A stretch of 64,000 bases of DNA from contig NZ_JADOUS010000010.1 of NCBI RefSeq assembly GCF_015752045.1, forward strand, positions 1 through 64,000, written 5' to 3'. Every line of letters starts with the position of its first letter. Positions within the stretch are counted from its first letter, which is position 1. This stretch comes from Arthrobacter_D sp015752045 (GTDB lineage: Bacteria; Actinomycetota; Actinomycetes; Actinomycetales; Micrococcaceae). Below the pieces are notes generated by a model. It did no database searches and was not told the DNA's origin. It saw only the letters and a program-made list of their open reading frames with translations. Below, piece after piece: positions 62,421 to 64,000 of this stretch. Made by a program: the position numbers and the translations under genes.

Positions 62421-62795
62421 GTGCCTACGATTAACCAGCTGGTCCGCAAGGGCCGGACACCTAAGGTCTCCAAGACCAAGGCGCCCGCACTGAAGGGCAG
62501 CCCCATGAAGCGCGGCGTCTGCACCCGCGTCTACACCACTACCCCGAAGAAGCCGAACTCGGCCCTCCGCAAGGTTGCCCGTGTACGCCTCAACGGTGGC
62601 ATCGAAGTCACCGCCTACATCCCCGGCGTCGGTCACAACCTCCAGGAACACTCCATCGTGCTCGTGCGCGGCGGTCGTGTGAAGGACCTCCCGGGTGTCC
62701 GCTACAAGATCGTCCGTGGCGCACTCGATACCCAGGGTGTGAAGAACCGCAAGCAGGCTCGCAGCCGCTACGGCGCGAAGATGGAGAAGAAGTAA
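62421..62795 (+). CDS. rpsL: Ribosomal protein S12
   Basis: 124 residues, all signature blocks: PTINQLVRKGR, TRVYTTTPKKPNSALRKVARV (wild-type Lys in the streptomycin site), YIPGVGHNLQEHS and VKDLPGVRYKI. It sits at the decoding centre. GTG 62421 has CGGAGAACACGAAA upstream. The gap to rpsG is 1 nt, so translation is coupled. Confidence 0.98.
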   Translation: MPTINQLVRKGRTPKVSKTKAPALKGSPMKRGVCTRVYTTTPKKPNSALRKVARVRLNGGIEVTAYIPGVGHNLQEHSIVLVRGGRVKDLPGVRYKIVRGALDTQGVKNRKQARSRYGAKMEKK

Positions 62796-62796
62796 T

Positions 62797-63267
62797 ATGC
62801 CTCGTAAGGGCCCGGCCCCGAAGCGGCCGCTCGTTGTAGATCCCGTCTACGGTTCCCCCCTGGTCACGCAGCTGATCAACAAGGTGCTGGTCGACGGCAA
62901 GAAGTCCACCGCAGAGCGCATCGTGTACGGCGCACTCGAAGGTGCGCGTGCCAAGTCCGGCGGCGACCCCGTCGCAGCGCTGAAGAAGGCCATGGACAAC
63001 GTGAAGCCAACCCTCGAGGTCCGCTCACGTCGTGTCGGTGGCGCCACCTACCAGGTCCCCGTCGAGGTCAAGCCCGGTCGTTCAACCGCACTGGCCCTCC
63101 GCTGGCTCGTGGGCTACTCCAAGGCCCGCCGCGAGAAGACGATGACCGAGCGCCTGCAGAACGAGATCCTGGATGCGTCCAACGGTCTCGGTGCAGCAGT
63201 CAAGCGCCGCGAGGACACGCACAAGATGGCCGAGTCGAACAAGGCCTTCGCACACTACCGCTGGTAG
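62797..63267 (+). CDS. rpsG: Ribosomal protein S7
   Basis: 156 residues: PRKGPAPKRPLVVDPVYGSPLVTQLINKVL start, ALKKAMDNVKPTLEVRSRRVGGATYQVPVEV core and KRREDTHKMAESNKAFAHYRW end, exactly the usual S7 length and termini. S7 nucleates 30S head assembly and represses the str operon in some bacteria. ATG 62797 immediately follows the rpsL stop. An intercistronic hairpin follows. Confidence 0.98.
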   Translation: MPRKGPAPKRPLVVDPVYGSPLVTQLINKVLVDGKKSTAERIVYGALEGARAKSGGDPVAALKKAMDNVKPTLEVRSRRVGGATYQVPVEVKPGRSTALALRWLVGYSKARREKTMTERLQNEILDASNGLGAAVKRREDTHKMAESNKAFAHYRW

Positions 63268-63274
63268 CAGCTCT

Positions 63275-63315
63275 GCCGGCCGGGCGCTTACCCCCTCGGG
63301 GGCAGCCCGGCCGGC
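63275..63315 (+). other. Hairpin in the rpsG-fusA gap
   Basis: GCCGGCCGGGC (63275-63285) pairs perfectly with GCCCGGCCGGC (63305-63315), 11 bp, and CCCCC/GGGGG nests inside (63291-63302). No T-run. The 87-bp gap between two genes of one operon suggests a pause, partial terminator or mRNA-stability element tuning fusA relative to rpsG. Confidence 0.8.
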
Positions 63316-63354
63316 GGTCCAGCAGAACTCCATTTTCGTATTAAGGGAGACACC

Positions 63355-64000
63355 GTGGCACAGGACGTGCTTACCGACCTCAACAAGGTCCGCAACATCG
63401 GCATCATGGCCCACATCGATGCCGGCAAGACCACTACTACCGAGCGCATCCTGTTCTACACGGGTGTCAACCACAAGATCGGCGAGACGCACGACGGCGC
63501 CTCCACCACCGATTGGATGGAACAGGAGAAGGAGCGCGGCATCACCATCACGTCCGCGGCGGTCACCTGCTTCTGGGAGAACAACCAGATCAACATCATC
63601 GACACCCCCGGGCACGTCGACTTCACCGTCGAGGTGGAGCGCTCCCTGCGCGTCCTCGACGGCGCCGTCGCCGTGTTCGACGGCAAGGAGGGCGTCGAGC
63701 CCCAGTCGGAGACTGTCTGGCGCCAGGCCGACAAATACGAAGTGCCCCGCATCTGCTTCGTCAACAAGATGGACAAGCTCGGTGCGGACTTCTACTTCAC
63801 CGTCGACACCATCATCAGCCGCCTGGGCGCCAAGCCCCTCGTGCTGCAGCTCCCGATCGGTGCCGAGAACGATTTCGTCGGCGTCGTCGACCTGCTCTAC
63901 ATGCGTGCACTCGTCTGGCCCGGCGACTCCAAGGGTGACGTCACCATGGGTGCGAAGTACGAGATCCAGGAGATCCCGGCCGACCTCAAGGAGAAGGCCG
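63355..64000 (+). CDS. fusA: Elongation factor G, 5' part (cut by window edge)
   Basis: GTG 63355 behind TTAAGGGAGACACC. The first 215 codons are visible of about 700. G1 NIGIMAHIDAGKTTTTERI, switch region GETHDGASTTDWMEQEKERGITI, G3 IDTPGHVDFT and G4 FVNKMDKLGADF are complete. It translocates tRNAs on the ribosome. Last visible gene; the gene continues beyond 64000. Confidence 0.98.
   Translation, partial: MAQDVLTDLNKVRNIGIMAHIDAGKTTTTERILFYTGVNHKIGETHDGASTTDWMEQEKERGITITSAAVTCFWENNQINIIDTPGHVDFTVEVERSLRVLDGAVAVFDGKEGVEPQSETVWRQADKYEVPRICFVNKMDKLGADFYFTVDTIISRLGAKPLVLQLPIGAENDFVGVVDLLYMRALVWPGDSKGDVTMGAKYEIQEIPADLKEKA

Overview
The window looks like a high-GC actinobacterial chromosome of the Arthrobacter/Micrococcaceae type. 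GC-rich third codon positions, GTG and TTG starts, a mycothiol synthase (mshD) beside a GlnR-type regulator, and the order hadA-hadB-murB ... aspC-tRNA-Trp-secE-nusG-rplK-rplA-rplJ-rplL-rpoB-rpoC-rpsL-rpsG-fusA all point there. Identities come from reading motifs and gene order; no database was searched.

Layout. 1-1.1 kb: tail of an IS5-type transposase, tRNA-Thr(GGT), tRNA-Met(CAT), then a methyltransferase. 1.3-7.0 kb: PfpI/DJ-1 protein, ATP-dependent DNA ligase, PPOX flavoprotein, DUF2797 protein, hadAB-like MaoC pair and murB. 7.1-14.2 kb: an accessory block with a DUF222/HNH protein and a broken alkylsulfatase/SulP sulfate permease pair. 14.4-17 kb: asd, folA, thyA. 17-23.4 kb: a Pls-type (epsilon-poly-lysine synthetase-like) membrane NRPS, a translationally coupled M1 metallopeptidase and a convergent Sfp-type phosphopantetheinyl transferase. 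23.5-29 kb: MutT1-like hydrolase-ppk operon, mshD, glnR. 29-34.3 kb: small membrane and metabolic genes, including a nitrobindin-like protein, YgfZ, ankyrin protein and pfkA. 34.5-37.7 kb: a prenyltransferase, a CrtD-like desaturase and a CruF-like hydratase. 37.8-42.4 kb: a PspC-centred envelope-stress module with its own two-component system. 42.5-48.4 kb: aspC, tRNA-Trp, secE-nusG and the L11/L1/L10/L12 genes. 48.5-54.1 kb: thiolase, idi, crtE-crtB-crtI. 54.5-64 kb: rpoBC and the str operon, with fusA cut by the window edge.

How the parts fit. Two loci 14 kb apart together supply every expected step of a C50 carotenoid of the bacterioruberin type: idi, crtE, crtB and crtI make lycopene; the UbiA prenyltransferase (lyeJ/crtEb type), crtD-like and cruF-like genes extend, desaturate and hydrate it. 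The synthetase/M1 peptidase/PPTase trio is a self-contained candidate for making and trimming a cationic homo-poly(amino acid): the adenylation pocket reads DAESIGTVVK, close to a known lysine code. These are the two most interesting systems here.

Regulatory structure is also prominent. A five-layer nested inverted repeat fills the rpoB-rpoC gap, a smaller nested hairpin fills the rpsG-fusA gap, and a terminator-like hairpin with six T sits inside the rplJ leader. Several monocistronic starts have a -10-like box 5-6 nt before the start codon, suggesting leaderless mRNAs. The only clearly damaged genes are the alkylsulfatase (two -1 frameshifts) and the neighbouring SulP permease (one in-frame TAG).
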